A DNA stretch of 63,783 bases from Puniceicoccaceae bacterium (GCA_002729725.1 PBYS01000051.1:1-63783); one strand, 5' to 3'; counted from the first letter of the stretch, positions 33,345 to 42,532 are shown. Made by a program: numbers and translations. The notes: a model not told the origin generated them from the sequence alone.

Positions 33345-35591
33345 ATGAAAAAGCACTACTCAATCATCGCATCATCGCTCATTGCACTATCGCTCATCGT
33401 TTCGGCGGCTGAGACGCCGTCTTCGGAGACTTCGGAGGAAAAGGTCTATGTTTTGGACGAATTTCAGGTCATCGGCTCACAGGAGGCGGTCTTCAACATG
33501 CCCGGCTCGGGTGCCTACATCGGGCCGGAACTCCTTGAGCGCTTCGAATTCTCAAACGTCAACGATATCCTCCGCCAGGTGCCGGGCGTCTACGTCCGCG
33601 ACGAAGACGGCTACGGTCTGTTCCCCCACATCAGCATCCGCGGCGTGGACACCAACCGCTCGGCCAAGGTGACCTTGATGGAAGACGGTGTGTTGACCGC
33701 CCCCGCGCCGTATTCCGCGCCATCGGCCTACTACTCGCCCACGGCGGGGCGCATGAGCGGGTTTGAGGTGCTCAAGGGCTCCAGCCAGATCCAATACGGC
33801 CCGCACACCACCGGGGGCGTGATCAACTACATTTCCACGCCCATCCCGGAAACGACTCAAGGCTATGTCGAGGGCTCCTACGGGAACTACGATACTTTCA
33901 ACGGCCACCTCTGGTATGGGGGCAAAAAACAGACGGATTTCGGCACCTTTGGAGCCTTGGTTGAGATATACCACGAACAGACCGACGGCTTCCGCGAAAT
34001 CGAGGAGTCCGCCAACGGCGACTACGACGGCTCGGACGACACCGGCTACGACCGCACCGACTACATGGTCAAACTCAGCTTCGAGCCAGACTGGGAACGC
34101 CGCAACGTGTTCGAGCTGAAGCTCGGCTACAGCGAACTGGATGCCAACGAAACCTATCTCGGCCTAAATCCCGCCGATCTCAACGACGACCCCTGGTCAC
34201 GCTATCCGGCCAGCGCCGACGACAACATAGAGACCAAGCACTTCCGCACCTACCTCCGCCACCTGATCGAGTTCGACAACGAGAACCAGCTCACCACCAC
34301 ACTCTACTACAACGCCTTCGCCCGCGACTGGTACAAGCTCGACAAAGTCAACGGCATGAATCCCGCCCAAATCATGTTGACCGATCCCGGCGTCCTGCGC
34401 GGCGAAACGACGGGCGATTTCAAGATCAAGTCCAACGACCGCGAATATTACCTCTACGGCGTCCAGTCTAAATACGAGCACAACTTTGAAACGGGCGATC
34501 TCCAGCACAAGCTCAGCCTCGGCGCACGACTGCACAAGGACAAGATCGACCGCTACCAGGACGCCGCCACCTACAACGATGTCTTTGCCGGCGACTTCGA
34601 CGGCCCGGCCACGCTCACCGGCCCCGACGACGAAGGCAACCGCGAGCAAGAGACCGTGGCGCTCGCCCTATTTGCGCACGACCGCATCGAGGTCGGTAAC
34701 TGGGCCTTCACACCCGGCCTGCGTTGGGAATACATCGACTGGGACTACATCCGCCGCGACGGCCGCACGCCCGCCGAAGAAGACAGCGGCAGCTACTCCG
34801 TCTTCGCTGGTGGCCTCGGCTTCGAGTACGCCCTCGACAACTCGAACGCCAAGATCTTCGGCGGCTATCACCGCGGCTTCTCCGTGCCCAGTCCCGGCGG
34901 CAAAAAGTCGGGCAACGAATATGACGAGGAAACCTCCGACACCTTCGAACTCGGTTACCGCTACGACAATCCCTCCAGCTTCTATGCCGAAGCCGTCGTC
35001 TTCTACACACTGCTCCAAGACCTGATCGTCGAAGATAGCATCGCAGGCGGCCCCGGCGACGGCAACGTGGGTGACGTCGAGACCCTCGGCCTCGAATTAC
35101 TGGCCGGAGCCGACCTCGGTCAACTCTTCGACCAAAGTTACGGCATCCCCGTGCGTCTCGCCTTCACCTACACCGACGCCACTCTCGACGGCGACGTGGC
35201 CAGCGAAGATCCGGAAAGCATCTTCGGAGCCGGCGAAGACGGTAAGCAAGTGCCCTACATCCCCGAAATCCAGGTCAGCTTCACCGCCGGGCTCGAGTTC
35301 GAGAAATTCAGCACCTACGCCGTCGTCACCTATGTGGACGAGCGCTACGCCGACGCCCGCAACAGCAGCCAGCAAGTGAATACCGACGGCGATCCCGACG
35401 CCCGCTTCGGCCAGCTCGATTCCTTCGTCACGGTCGACCTCTCCGCCTTCTACCAATTGACGGATGACTTGCAAATCTTCGCCAAAGCCTCCAACATCTT
35501 CGAAGAAGAATACGTGACCAGCCGCATCCCACACGGCCCCAGGGCCGGTGCGCCGCGACTCTTCAGCGCAGGCTTCAACTATCGTTTCTAA
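33345..35591 (+). CDS. TonB-dependent outer-membrane receptor
   Basis: 748 residues with a signal peptide, a plug domain (about 30-160; VNDILRQVPGVYVRDEDGYG, ISIRGVD, GFEVLKGSSQIQYGP) and a 22-strand barrel ending in Phe-Asn-Tyr-Arg-Phe. The FecA/IrgA-like plug and the Fbp-type operon context suggest uptake of a ferric chelate, though other metals remain possible. It ends 16 nt before the CDF gene. Confidence 0.88.
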   Translation: MKKHYSIIASSLIALSLIVSAAETPSSETSEEKVYVLDEFQVIGSQEAVFNMPGSGAYIGPELLERFEFSNVNDILRQVPGVYVRDEDGYGLFPHISIRGVDTNRSAKVTLMEDGVLTAPAPYSAPSAYYSPTAGRMSGFEVLKGSSQIQYGPHTTGGVINYISTPIPETTQGYVEGSYGNYDTFNGHLWYGGKKQTDFGTFGALVEIYHEQTDGFREIEESANGDYDGSDDTGYDRTDYMVKLSFEPDWERRNVFELKLGYSELDANETYLGLNPADLNDDPWSRYPASADDNIETKHFRTYLRHLIEFDNENQLTTTLYYNAFARDWYKLDKVNGMNPAQIMLTDPGVLRGETTGDFKIKSNDREYYLYGVQSKYEHNFETGDLQHKLSLGARLHKDKIDRYQDAATYNDVFAGDFDGPATLTGPDDEGNREQETVALALFAHDRIEVGNWAFTPGLRWEYIDWDYIRRDGRTPAEEDSGSYSVFAGGLGFEYALDNSNAKIFGGYHRGFSVPSPGGKKSGNEYDEETSDTFELGYRYDNPSSFYAEAVVFYTLLQDLIVEDSIAGGPGDGNVGDVETLGLELLAGADLGQLFDQSYGIPVRLAFTYTDATLDGDVASEDPESIFGAGEDGKQVPYIPEIQVSFTAGLEFEKFSTYAVVTYVDERYADARNSSQQVNTDGDPDARFGQLDSFVTVDLSAFYQLTDDLQIFAKASNIFEEEYVTSRIPHGPRAGAPRLFSAGFNYRF

Positions 35592-35607
35592 ACCCCGGAA
35601 AAAAACT

Positions 35608-36519
35608 ATGTCCCACGATCACTCCCACGGCACAGAGGACGTCAGCGATAGCGTCCTGCTGTGGTGCATCATCGTCAACCTCGGCCTCTCGGCCTTCGAG
35701 TTTGTCGGCGGAGTGATCGCCGGCAGCGTGGCGCTCATGGCCGATGCCGCCCATAATACCAACGACGCGGCCGCCCTGCTCATCGCCTATATCGCCCGCA
35801 AAATATCGAAAAAGGGTGCCGACGCGAAATACACCTTCGGTTACCGAAGGGCGGAGCTGATCGGCGCGATGATCCAACTCACCGCGCTCATCCTCGTGGG
35901 GCTTTACCTCGTTTACGAAGCCGTCCGCCGGATAGTCGAGCCGGAGCCGCTGCTCGGCGGCTGGATCATGGCGGCGGCAGGCGTCGCCGTCGTCGTGGAT
36001 GTGGTCACGGCCTGGCTGCTCTGGGCGATGTCGAAAGGCAGCCTGAATGTGAAGGCCGCCTTTCTTCACAATCTGACCGACGCCGGTGCCTCGGTTGCCG
36101 TTCTCATCGGTGGCGCGACTATCTACTGGCTGGACTGGTCGTGGGTCGATCCCCTGATCTCGCTCGGCATCGCGGGCTACATCCTCTACATGTCATTCGG
36201 CCTGCTCAAAAAGACGTCTCGCATTCTCATGGAAGGCACGCCGCCGGAACTCTCTCTCGATGAAATCAAGAAGGCCTTGGAAGATCTCGACGGGGTCGAG
36301 AATGTTCACCATATCCACGTGTGGGAACTCGACGAGCACCACCGTGCGCTGGAGGCGCATGTCGTGATCGGCGAAAACCGCAGCATGGAGGAACTAGAAT
36401 CACTCAAGGCAACGGTCAAAACCTACTTGGAAGAGCACTTCTCGATTAGCCATAGCACCCTCGAAATGGAGTCCTCCGGCGAAAATTGCGAAAGTAAGAA
36501 CCACAGTTCCTGCCATTAA
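35608..36519 (+). CDS. czcD: Cation diffusion facilitator, CzcD-like
   Basis: 303 residues from ATG 35608 (SHDHSHG); the frame is open from 35548 inside the receptor gene. Six predicted membrane spans, with the Zn-site pair DAAHNTND (span II, about 46-53) and HNLTDAGAS (span V, about 152-160), and a cytoplasmic C-terminal domain with HHIHVWELDEHH. Exports Zn/Co/Cd or Fe in exchange for protons. It follows the iron operon and may be cotranscribed. Confidence 0.9.
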   Translation: MSHDHSHGTEDVSDSVLLWCIIVNLGLSAFEFVGGVIAGSVALMADAAHNTNDAAALLIAYIARKISKKGADAKYTFGYRRAELIGAMIQLTALILVGLYLVYEAVRRIVEPEPLLGGWIMAAAGVAVVVDVVTAWLLWAMSKGSLNVKAAFLHNLTDAGASVAVLIGGATIYWLDWSWVDPLISLGIAGYILYMSFGLLKKTSRILMEGTPPELSLDEIKKALEDLDGVENVHHIHVWELDEHHRALEAHVVIGENRSMEELESLKATVKTYLEEHFSISHSTLEMESSGENCESKNHSSCH

Positions 36520-36581
36520 AAACGAGGTGCAACTGTTTTTCCTGCAAACTGCTCGCGACCACAATTTCCTTAACCTTTTGC

Positions 36582-36612
36582 GTAACGTTTGAGTGCTCTC
36601 ATACGTCTTTAA
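36582..36612 (+). promoter_or_regulatory. Candidate ECF promoter of the second sigma-factor unit
   Basis: GTAACG at 36582-36587, 16 nt, CGTCTTTAA at 36604-36612. This matches the common ECF pattern (AAC-containing -35, CGTC -10) and differs from the TGAGGG-type promoters. A hairpin GAAGGC/GCCTTC follows before the coding start at 36671. It may be recognised by the sigma factor encoded at 37140. Confidence 0.5.
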
Positions 36613-36670
36613 TGATTGAAGGCATTCTTCGGCCTTCCAACACAATACACTCAAATAAGGAAAGGGAAAA

Positions 36671-37069
36671 ATGAAAACAGGAAAAGGAATGCTACTAATC
36701 ACAGCAGTCGTGATCGGACTTGCCACAAGCCTTTGGGCGGCGGAGGCCACTGGATCGGATGATCGGACAGCGAATGTCGCCGCCCAACAAGGTAGCGTCC
36801 CATCAAATGAGGGGGGCGCGTATGTCTGTGAGAACGGAGGGGGCAATTGCGTCCCCAGCCAATGCGATGGCCGTCGCTCAACCAAACGGGTCGGTGCGGC
36901 TCATAGTTGCTACGACCACTCGGACACGCGCGATAACGGACATATGAAGCGTGGGCAGACGGGGGATCGTTGCGGCCATTGGTATCGCTGGTTCCCTGGG
37001 CATGAGGGCCGCTGCGATGAGCACCCGGATCATGGCACGAGCGGAAGCGGGCCAAGAGCTTGCTGCTAG
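36671..37069 (+). CDS. Secreted Cys/His-rich protein, probable metal binder
   Basis: 132 residues with a strong ribosome-binding site (AAGGAAAGGG) and a signal peptide (about 1-24). The mature part holds eight Cys and seven His in motifs such as CENGGGNC, HSCYDH, DRCGHW, GRCDEH, and ends Ala-Cys-Cys. No family is recognised. It is the first gene behind a candidate ECF promoter, with an ECF sigma factor 70 nt downstream, which suggests a metal- or redox-responsive role; this is inference. Confidence 0.65.
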   Translation: MKTGKGMLLITAVVIGLATSLWAAEATGSDDRTANVAAQQGSVPSNEGGAYVCENGGGNCVPSQCDGRRSTKRVGAAHSCYDHSDTRDNGHMKRGQTGDRCGHWYRWFPGHEGRCDEHPDHGTSGSGPRACC

Positions 37070-37139
37070 ATACCACAGAATAACTGAGCATGCAGAGACG
37101 GGTATTGTCCTGCATGCTCTTTTACTACAGACCAGATAC

Positions 37140-37694
37140 ATGCCCACAGCGAAGACCACCGCAGAAAGCATCGAGCCATGGCTGGGAGGTGCCCGTGAAA
37201 AAGATCCAGAGGCGCTCTCCAAACTCTGCGCCTACTGTTATCCGATGATCCTTCGTTTCATGCACTACCGTGTAGGTGCGGATCGGGCAGGTGATTTGGC
37301 AGGCGAGGTGATCTTGAGAGTCATGCATTCCATCGACAAACAGCATGGCAGGTTCGAGCCTTGGCTGTTTCGGATCGCCCGAAACGTTATTATCGACAGC
37401 GCCCGTTACAATCGGGCGCGTCCTGAAAGTGAACTGACTGATGACATGGCCGAGAACTTAACAGACGGAAAGAAAACCAGCGAAGCTGCCGGAGTGCGTC
37501 TTGACGTGCAAGCAGCGCTGTCCGAGGCAAGTGAGGAGCATCGGGAGTTCCTGACCCTCAAATTCGTGCAAGGTTTGACTAATTCCGAGATCGGGGAAAT
37601 TACAGGGCAGAGCGCGAACGCCCTTCGTGCGATGCAATTTCGTGCACTCAAAGCCATGCGCGACAATATGAAACCGGAAAGGATGTGCCAATGA
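37140..37694 (+). CDS. ECF-type sigma factor (second)
   Basis: 184 residues from ATG 37140 (MPTAKTTAESIEPWLGGARE); the frame is open upstream to 36951. Region 2 (about 15-85) includes DLAGEVILRVMHSIDKQHGRFEPWLFRIARNVIIDSAR (given in shorter blocks: DLAGEVILRVMHSID, then FEPWLFRIARN), and region 4 (about 115-175) LKFVQGLTNSEIGEITGQS. The stop overlaps the next ATG (ATGA). Coupling to a DUF5667 membrane protein suggests that protein regulates it. Confidence 0.85.
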   Translation: MPTAKTTAESIEPWLGGAREKDPEALSKLCAYCYPMILRFMHYRVGADRAGDLAGEVILRVMHSIDKQHGRFEPWLFRIARNVIIDSARYNRARPESELTDDMAENLTDGKKTSEAAGVRLDVQAALSEASEEHREFLTLKFVQGLTNSEIGEITGQSANALRAMQFRALKAMRDNMKPERMCQ

Positions 37695-38572
37695 GCCGTG
37701 ATATCGAAACGATCCTTGATCACTGCATCGAAGAGATGCAAGCGGGTCGGAGTATGGACGCCTTGTTGGAAGAGCATCCCGATATGGCCGATAAGCTGCG
37801 TCCGTTGCTGGAAGTCGTGGACGGCCTACAGACGCTGCCCGATCCTCCGCTCGTCATTGGCGATTTGATGAGTGCCCTCACGCGCACCGTCAACGCGCAA
37901 GATCCCCCGCAGCGGGAGCGACCACGATCAAAGGTCGCATGGTTTTCCCATCCCATATTGATGCGTGTTGCGGCAGGTTTTGCGCTTGTCTTCGCGCTTG
38001 GGCTGGGCTCCACGGTCGCTTCGGCCAATACCGTTCCGGGCGATTTCCTCTACCCCGTGAAACGCCTTGTGGAAAAGGTTCGCTTGGTTTTCTCGGTCAA
38101 CAACAACGAAGCCGAGTTGCGAATCACTTTTTCGGAAGAACGCTTCGCCGAAGGGCTGAAAAAGTATTACCAGGACGGCGTCGTCGATGATGCTCTGTTC
38201 AAACAAATGCTCGAAGAGGCGAAACTTGCCCTTGACGAGGCGCTTGAACTCCCGCCCGAGGAACAGACCACGTTGATTAGTCGGGTCGGCTACCTTGCCG
38301 CACATCAAAAAAACGTGATTGAGACGATGAGTCAAAGCGCGTCGCCTGCCACGAAAAAAGCGCTTGAGCCGTTTGCAGAAATGTGTGGTCGGCGCATGCG
38401 CTGGATGGAGGGCATGATGCGGGACGCACAGATGGCTTCGCCCACTTGTCCCAATTGTTCTCAATCCGGACTCGAACGGGCTGGAAGCACTGACAATGCG
38501 CGCGACAGCAACACCGATTCGCCTAGACGGAGTATGGGAGAATGGATGCAGATGTGCCCCAACTGGAACTGA
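37691..38572 (+). CDS. DUF5667 membrane protein, putative regulator of the ECF sigma factor
   Basis: 293 residues from ATG 37691 (a GTG lies two codons upstream). An N-terminal cytoplasmic helical region (about 1-85) resembles anti-sigma or zinc-finger-less regulators. A membrane span (about 95-115) is followed by VPGDFLYPVKRLVEKVRLVF, the hallmark of DUF5667, then an extracytoplasmic helical domain with Met/Cys-rich sequence (CGRRMRWMEGMM, CPNCSQ) and a C-terminal MQMCPNWN. The Met/Cys content could sense metal. It is translationally coupled to the sigma gene. Confidence 0.7.
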   Translation: MSRDIETILDHCIEEMQAGRSMDALLEEHPDMADKLRPLLEVVDGLQTLPDPPLVIGDLMSALTRTVNAQDPPQRERPRSKVAWFSHPILMRVAAGFALVFALGLGSTVASANTVPGDFLYPVKRLVEKVRLVFSVNNNEAELRITFSEERFAEGLKKYYQDGVVDDALFKQMLEEAKLALDEALELPPEEQTTLISRVGYLAAHQKNVIETMSQSASPATKKALEPFAEMCGRRMRWMEGMMRDAQMASPTCPNCSQSGLERAGSTDNARDSNTDSPRRSMGEWMQMCPNWN

Positions 38573-38598
38573 CAGTTATGCGGGTGGTGACTGACGGG

Positions 38599-38675
38599 GC
38601 GGCTTAATAGGATTGTGTCTCATTCCTATCAAAGTGTCCTGTATTGCATTTTCTGATGGCGGTCTTTTGCCGCTG
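38599..38675 (+). pseudogene. Relic of the promoter and first codons of the iron-uptake gene at 28351
   Basis: The stretch aligns with 28321-28396. The Fur-like GATTG-GTCTCATTC is kept, and an ungapped 46-bp block covering the former start (ATGAAA, now ATCAAA) matches at 34 of 46 positions, up to TCTTTTGCCGC. Beyond that similarity is lost. It indicates a former second copy of the cupredoxin/FTR1-like gene at this place. Confidence 0.65.
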
Positions 38676-38751
38676 CCGGGCTCACCGTCACCTCTAGGCA
38701 GGTCACTCAAAGAAACATCATCGGTGAAGAGAAAAATAAGAACACAAAGCC

Positions 38752-38782
38752 TTGACTTAAATTATAATTAGGCGACTAGGTA
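38752..38782 (+). promoter_or_regulatory. Conserved promoter region of the second CzcI-like gene
   Basis: TTGACT at 38752-38757, 19 nt, TAGGTA at 38777-38782, matching the region before 16214 in both boxes and spacing. ATG 38789 follows the -10-like box by 6 nt, so the true start site or the -10 assignment needs testing. Confidence 0.5.
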
Positions 38783-38788
38783 TCGTTT

Positions 38789-39241
38789 ATGAAGCGCAAA
38801 ATTACAGTAGCGGCTCTTTTGAGCCTTTTTGCCTGGAACGCCGTCTTTGGCGGCGTCGGGGGATTGCTGCTGTGCCTCAACAAAAGCTCAATAGCTCAGC
38901 AGGAGTTGATCTCCGGTGAGGGCTTTGAGTGTCCCCCTGTGTGCGTTGGCGGAGCGGAACAGGGCGCACGGGGATCGACACAGGAATCCACACAGGTGCG
39001 CTGTCTTTCCGATGTGGAGCATTGCGTGGACGTTGAACTGAAAGCCGTCGAACTGCCGCAGGTGCGCATCGACAAGGGAGAATCCGCGCCGATTTTGACG
39101 GCACTTCAATCTGCGGGAACCGATGTCGCCGCACCGAATTTTACGCTCAAAGAAATCGCTCACATCGTTCAAGCCCAGGCTCCGCCGGGGTTGATGGATA
39201 CGAGTGTGCTCGTCGCGCAGACCGTGAACCTGCGTCTCTGA
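38789..39241 (+). CDS. Small secreted CzcI-like protein (copy 2)
   Basis: 150 residues, very similar to the protein at 16214: near-identical first 30 residues and C-terminus (IAHIVQAQAPPGLMDTSVLV and NLRL), with a longer variable middle. Precedes a CzcC-like gene and is followed by the same structured element. The high similarity of gene, promoter and downstream element shows that the whole module was duplicated and then diverged. Confidence 0.75.
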   Translation: MKRKITVAALLSLFAWNAVFGGVGGLLLCLNKSSIAQQELISGEGFECPPVCVGGAEQGARGSTQESTQVRCLSDVEHCVDVELKAVELPQVRIDKGESAPILTALQSAGTDVAAPNFTLKEIAHIVQAQAPPGLMDTSVLVAQTVNLRL

Positions 39242-39347
39242 TATCCTGATAAAGTTAGTTGGTTAGGCCCTCTCGTTGAGGGGCATTCCTACTGTGCGAA
39301 CCACCTTCTGTGGATTCGCAGTATTTAACTTCTATCAGGATTTTTCA
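39239..39347 (+). promoter_or_regulatory. Structured intergenic element masking the czcC Shine-Dalgarno (copy 2)
   Basis: ATCCTGATAAAGTTA (39243-39257) begins 1 nt after the TGA and pairs with TAACTT-C-TATCAGGAT (39326-39341), which contains AGGA, 6 nt before ATG 39347. Inner hairpins: 39267-39284 (GCCC/GGGGC) and 39296-39319 (GCGAACCAC/GTGGATTCGC). Hairpin 1 differs in sequence from copy 1 but remains paired. Confidence 0.8.
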
Positions 39348-40684
39348 TGTACCGATTTTCAAAACGTAAACAAACCCCACTTCTTCTTTTTACCCTAGCC
39401 TGCGGTAGTCTCCTCGCTAGTGCGACGCCGGACGATCCGACGGACGCAAATCCACCGCACATCGGCGAACCGCAGGGAACGCTCACGCTGCGGGAGGCCT
39501 ACGCCTATGCTTTGGTCAACAGCCCGGGTCTGGCGGCTTTCGCCTACGAAGAGCGCATCGCCGAAGCCGAAACGCTGCAAGCGGGGCTGCTGCCGAATCC
39601 GGAACTGGAGGTCGAAGTGGAAGAGTTCGGCGGCTCCGGCGAGAGTTCCGGTTTCGACAGCGCGGAATCGACCGTGCTGTTGGGGCAACTCCTAGAACTG
39701 GGGGGCAAGCGAAAGCACCGGGTGAGCCACTCGAAGCTGGGTGAGGATGTCAGCCGGTTCGCCTATGAAACGGCGCGGATACAACTGTTGACGGATATTT
39801 CCAAAGCCTTCGTCGCAGTTCTGGCGGCTCAGGAGGAACTCGATCTGTTACAGGAAAACGTCCAGCTGGCCGAGGAAGCGCTCGCGGGGGCCGAGACCCG
39901 GGTGGACAGCGGAGCGGCCTCTCCCTTGGAGGCTCTCAAGGCGCAATCTGTCTTGGCATCGGAAGTCATCAGTGCGCGACAGGCCGAGCGCGATTTGGAT
40001 ACGGCACGCCGGGCGCTGTCCGAACTCTACGGCAGCGACGAGCCGAAATTCACAAGCGCCTCCGGCGAGCTGCGCCGCTCCATAGCATTGCCGACTATAC
40101 AATCACTCCGGCAAGCCTTCGAGCGGCACCCGGAGAGGCTCCGTTGGGCGTCGCGGATCGAGCAACAGCGCCAGGCGGTCGCCCTTGAAAAATCAAAGGC
40201 GGTTCCGGATCTGACCGTGGGCGTCGGCCTCAAACATTTCAATAGCAACGAGAATCTCTCCGGTGTCGTGCAATTCAGCATGCCACTCCCGCTCTTCGAC
40301 CGCAACCAAGGCGACATCCGTAAAGCGCGTGAACAGCTGGGGCAGGCTCGGGAAAACGCACGGGCGAGCCGCACAGGCATCCTTGCCGCGCTCGCGGGCA
40401 CGTATCGGCAGATCGAACTTCTCCAAACCGAGGTCGAAAGCATCGAGCGTGATCTGCTGCGCACCGCCCAGAGCGTGCAGGAAAAAACCTTCCGTGCATA
40501 CGAGGAAGGCAAAGCCAACTACTTGGAAGTCATCGACGCGCAGCGGATGTATGCCGAAGCACGCATCCGGCATAACGAGACACTCGTGCAATACAACCAG
40601 ACCTTCTTCGAGCTCGAAGGCTTGGTCGGTCGGCCGCTCTCGGAGCTGCCGACTGATACACCCCAGCTTAACGAAAACAATTAA
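39347..40684 (+). CDS. czcC: Outer-membrane efflux protein, TolC/CzcC family (system 2)
   Basis: 445 residues: signal peptide (about 1-25), LREAYAYALVNSPGL, LLPNPELEVEVEEFGGSG, two long helical repeats with PLPLFDRNQGDI in the second half, and a C-terminal FFELEGLVGRPL. The first ten codons match those of the paralogue at 16747, whereas the rest is clearly diverged. It starts under control of the structured element and is followed 21 nt later by its adaptor. Confidence 0.9.
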   Translation: MYRFSKRKQTPLLLFTLACGSLLASATPDDPTDANPPHIGEPQGTLTLREAYAYALVNSPGLAAFAYEERIAEAETLQAGLLPNPELEVEVEEFGGSGESSGFDSAESTVLLGQLLELGGKRKHRVSHSKLGEDVSRFAYETARIQLLTDISKAFVAVLAAQEELDLLQENVQLAEEALAGAETRVDSGAASPLEALKAQSVLASEVISARQAERDLDTARRALSELYGSDEPKFTSASGELRRSIALPTIQSLRQAFERHPERLRWASRIEQQRQAVALEKSKAVPDLTVGVGLKHFNSNENLSGVVQFSMPLPLFDRNQGDIRKAREQLGQARENARASRTGILAALAGTYRQIELLQTEVESIERDLLRTAQSVQEKTFRAYEEGKANYLEVIDAQRMYAEARIRHNETLVQYNQTFFELEGLVGRPLSELPTDTPQLNENN

Positions 40685-40705
40685 TCAAAAAGAGACCCAC
40701 ACATC

Positions 40706-42511
40706 ATGAAAAAACTATTCCATCTATTCACCTGCACCGCGCTGCTCGCGGCGGCGCTCGTCTTTGCCTCCAATTCGCTCCACGCCGCATCGGACGGGGA
40801 AAAATCCGAGGCTGAGAAAACCTGCGAAGCTCACGACGTTTCCGATGATCTCTGCTACATCTGCGACCCATCGAAACGTGAAAAAGGACGGCTCTGGTGC
40901 AAGGAGCACGACCGCTACGAAGACCGTTGCTGGCTTTGCCATCCCGAACTGGAAGAAAAAGACCGGCTCTGGTGCAAAGAGCACAGCCTCTACGAGGACG
41001 AGTGTTTCTATTGCCACCCGGAAGTGAGCGAGAAGGAGGATGTCGCCCAAGCGGCTGCTGCCCAATCCTCAAACGAGGCGGTGTCCATCGCTTCGGCAAC
41101 CTGCGAAGCTCACGACGTATCCGTCGACCTCTGCTACATCTGCGACCCATCGAAACGCGAAAAAGGACGGCTCTGGTGCAAGGAGCACGACCGCTACGAA
41201 GACCGTTGCTGGCTTTGCCACCCCGAGTTGGAAGAAAAAGACCGGCTTTGGTGCGAAGAACACAGCCTCTACGAGGACGAGTGCTTCTACTGCGATCCGG
41301 CACGCGGCTCATCGCAGGGTTCCGGAAAACAATCCGAGGCTCCCGTGCTCTGGTGTAATGAACACGATGTGGCCGAGTTGGAGTGCGGCATCTGCCAGCC
41401 ACAACTCGCCGGTCAACTCGCCCCCGGCGGCAGCATCAAAGTCCGCTTCGCCTCGCCCGAGTCTTCCACCAAGGCGGGCATCGCCACCGCGTTGCCGGTC
41501 GAAGGTATTGCCCGGCAATCCGTCTCGGCCTTCTTCGAAGTGAGCTATAACCGCAACAAGTTGGCGCTCGTCACCCCGCTCGCCGATGGCATCGTCCGCG
41601 CCGTCCATGCGGATGTGGGACAGCGTGTGAACAAGGGGGATGTGCTCGTCGAGATCAGTTCCGATGAAGTGGCCGCAGCCAAGGCGGAGTTTCTCAGCAG
41701 CCGAGTCAACGAGCGTATCGCGGACTTGGCTTACCAGCGCGAAAAGAAATTGAAAGAGGAGAAAATTTCGGCGGCCCGCGACTTTCTGGAAGCGGAGGCG
41801 GCCTACGAAAAAGCCAAACTGATGGGCAAAATGGCCCAGCAGCGTTTGCTCAATCTCGGGTTCTCCAATGGGGAAATCAAACAGATCGCCGAAGCGCAGG
41901 ACAGCAGCTCGATCATCAAACTGCGGGCACCCTTCGCCGGGACGCTGGTATCGCGTGAAGCGGTCGTTGGTGAGGCTGTTTCCGAATCGGAAGGCAAAGC
42001 GCTGTTCAAAGTGACGGATCTGTCGACCCTCTGGCTGGACCTGTCGGTCAGCCCCGAGCACGCGGGTTCCGTGCGCGTCGGCCAGGTCGTGACGGCTCGC
42101 TTCGACAGCGGCCCCGCAGGCGTCGAACACACCGGCGTCATCACTTGGGTGGATTCTGCGATCGACCCGCGCAACCGTATGCTCAAAGCCCGCGCCGAAA
42201 TACGGAACCCGAATGGAGCCATCCGCCAGGGCATGTTCGGCCATGCCGAGTTGGCACTCACTGGCTCGGGTAACGCACTCTTGCTCCCGCGTGATGCGAT
42301 CCAGCATCACGAAGGCCGCCCCTATGTCTTCGTCAAAGAAGCGGCGGATCTGTATGCATTGCGGCACGTCAGCCTCGGACAACCGGGGGACGACACGGTC
42401 ACCGTGACCGAAGGCCTCGGATCGAACGAGCAGGTCGTGACCGAGGGCGCATTCATCGCCATGTCGGAATTTCTCAAGTCGCGCTTGGGCGCGGGTTGCG
42501 TCGACGATTAA
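40706..42511 (+). CDS. czcB: RND periplasmic adaptor with seven Cys/His knuckles (CzcB-like)
   Basis: 601 residues, far longer than ordinary adaptors. After the signal peptide come seven copies of C-x2-H-x6-C-x2-C-x-P: three at about 40-105, three at about 133-198, one at about 217-230. Then follows a complete adaptor core (about 245-600) with YNRNKLALVTPLADGIVRAV, lipoyl halves, a helical hairpin and a C-terminal domain. The knuckles look like Zn-binding modules and may load metal onto the pump from the periplasm. Two 198-bp blocks repeat at 279-bp offset. Confidence 0.9.
   Translation: MKKLFHLFTCTALLAAALVFASNSLHAASDGEKSEAEKTCEAHDVSDDLCYICDPSKREKGRLWCKEHDRYEDRCWLCHPELEEKDRLWCKEHSLYEDECFYCHPEVSEKEDVAQAAAAQSSNEAVSIASATCEAHDVSVDLCYICDPSKREKGRLWCKEHDRYEDRCWLCHPELEEKDRLWCEEHSLYEDECFYCDPARGSSQGSGKQSEAPVLWCNEHDVAELECGICQPQLAGQLAPGGSIKVRFASPESSTKAGIATALPVEGIARQSVSAFFEVSYNRNKLALVTPLADGIVRAVHADVGQRVNKGDVLVEISSDEVAAAKAEFLSSRVNERIADLAYQREKKLKEEKISAARDFLEAEAAYEKAKLMGKMAQQRLLNLGFSNGEIKQIAEAQDSSSIIKLRAPFAGTLVSREAVVGEAVSESEGKALFKVTDLSTLWLDLSVSPEHAGSVRVGQVVTARFDSGPAGVEHTGVITWVDSAIDPRNRMLKARAEIRNPNGAIRQGMFGHAELALTGSGNALLLPRDAIQHHEGRPYVFVKEAADLYALRHVSLGQPGDDTVTVTEGLGSNEQVVTEGAFIAMSEFLKSRLGAGCVDD
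40823..41299 (+). repeat. Two near-identical 198-bp copies encoding three Cys/His knuckles each
   Basis: Copies at 40823-41020 and 41102-41299, offset 279 bp (93 codons), differ at only scattered positions. The 81-bp spacer between them is Ala/Ser/Glu-coding. This is a recent in-frame internal duplication within the adaptor gene. Confidence 0.93.
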
Positions 42512-42532
42512 TCCAGCGAGGACTTACATTTA

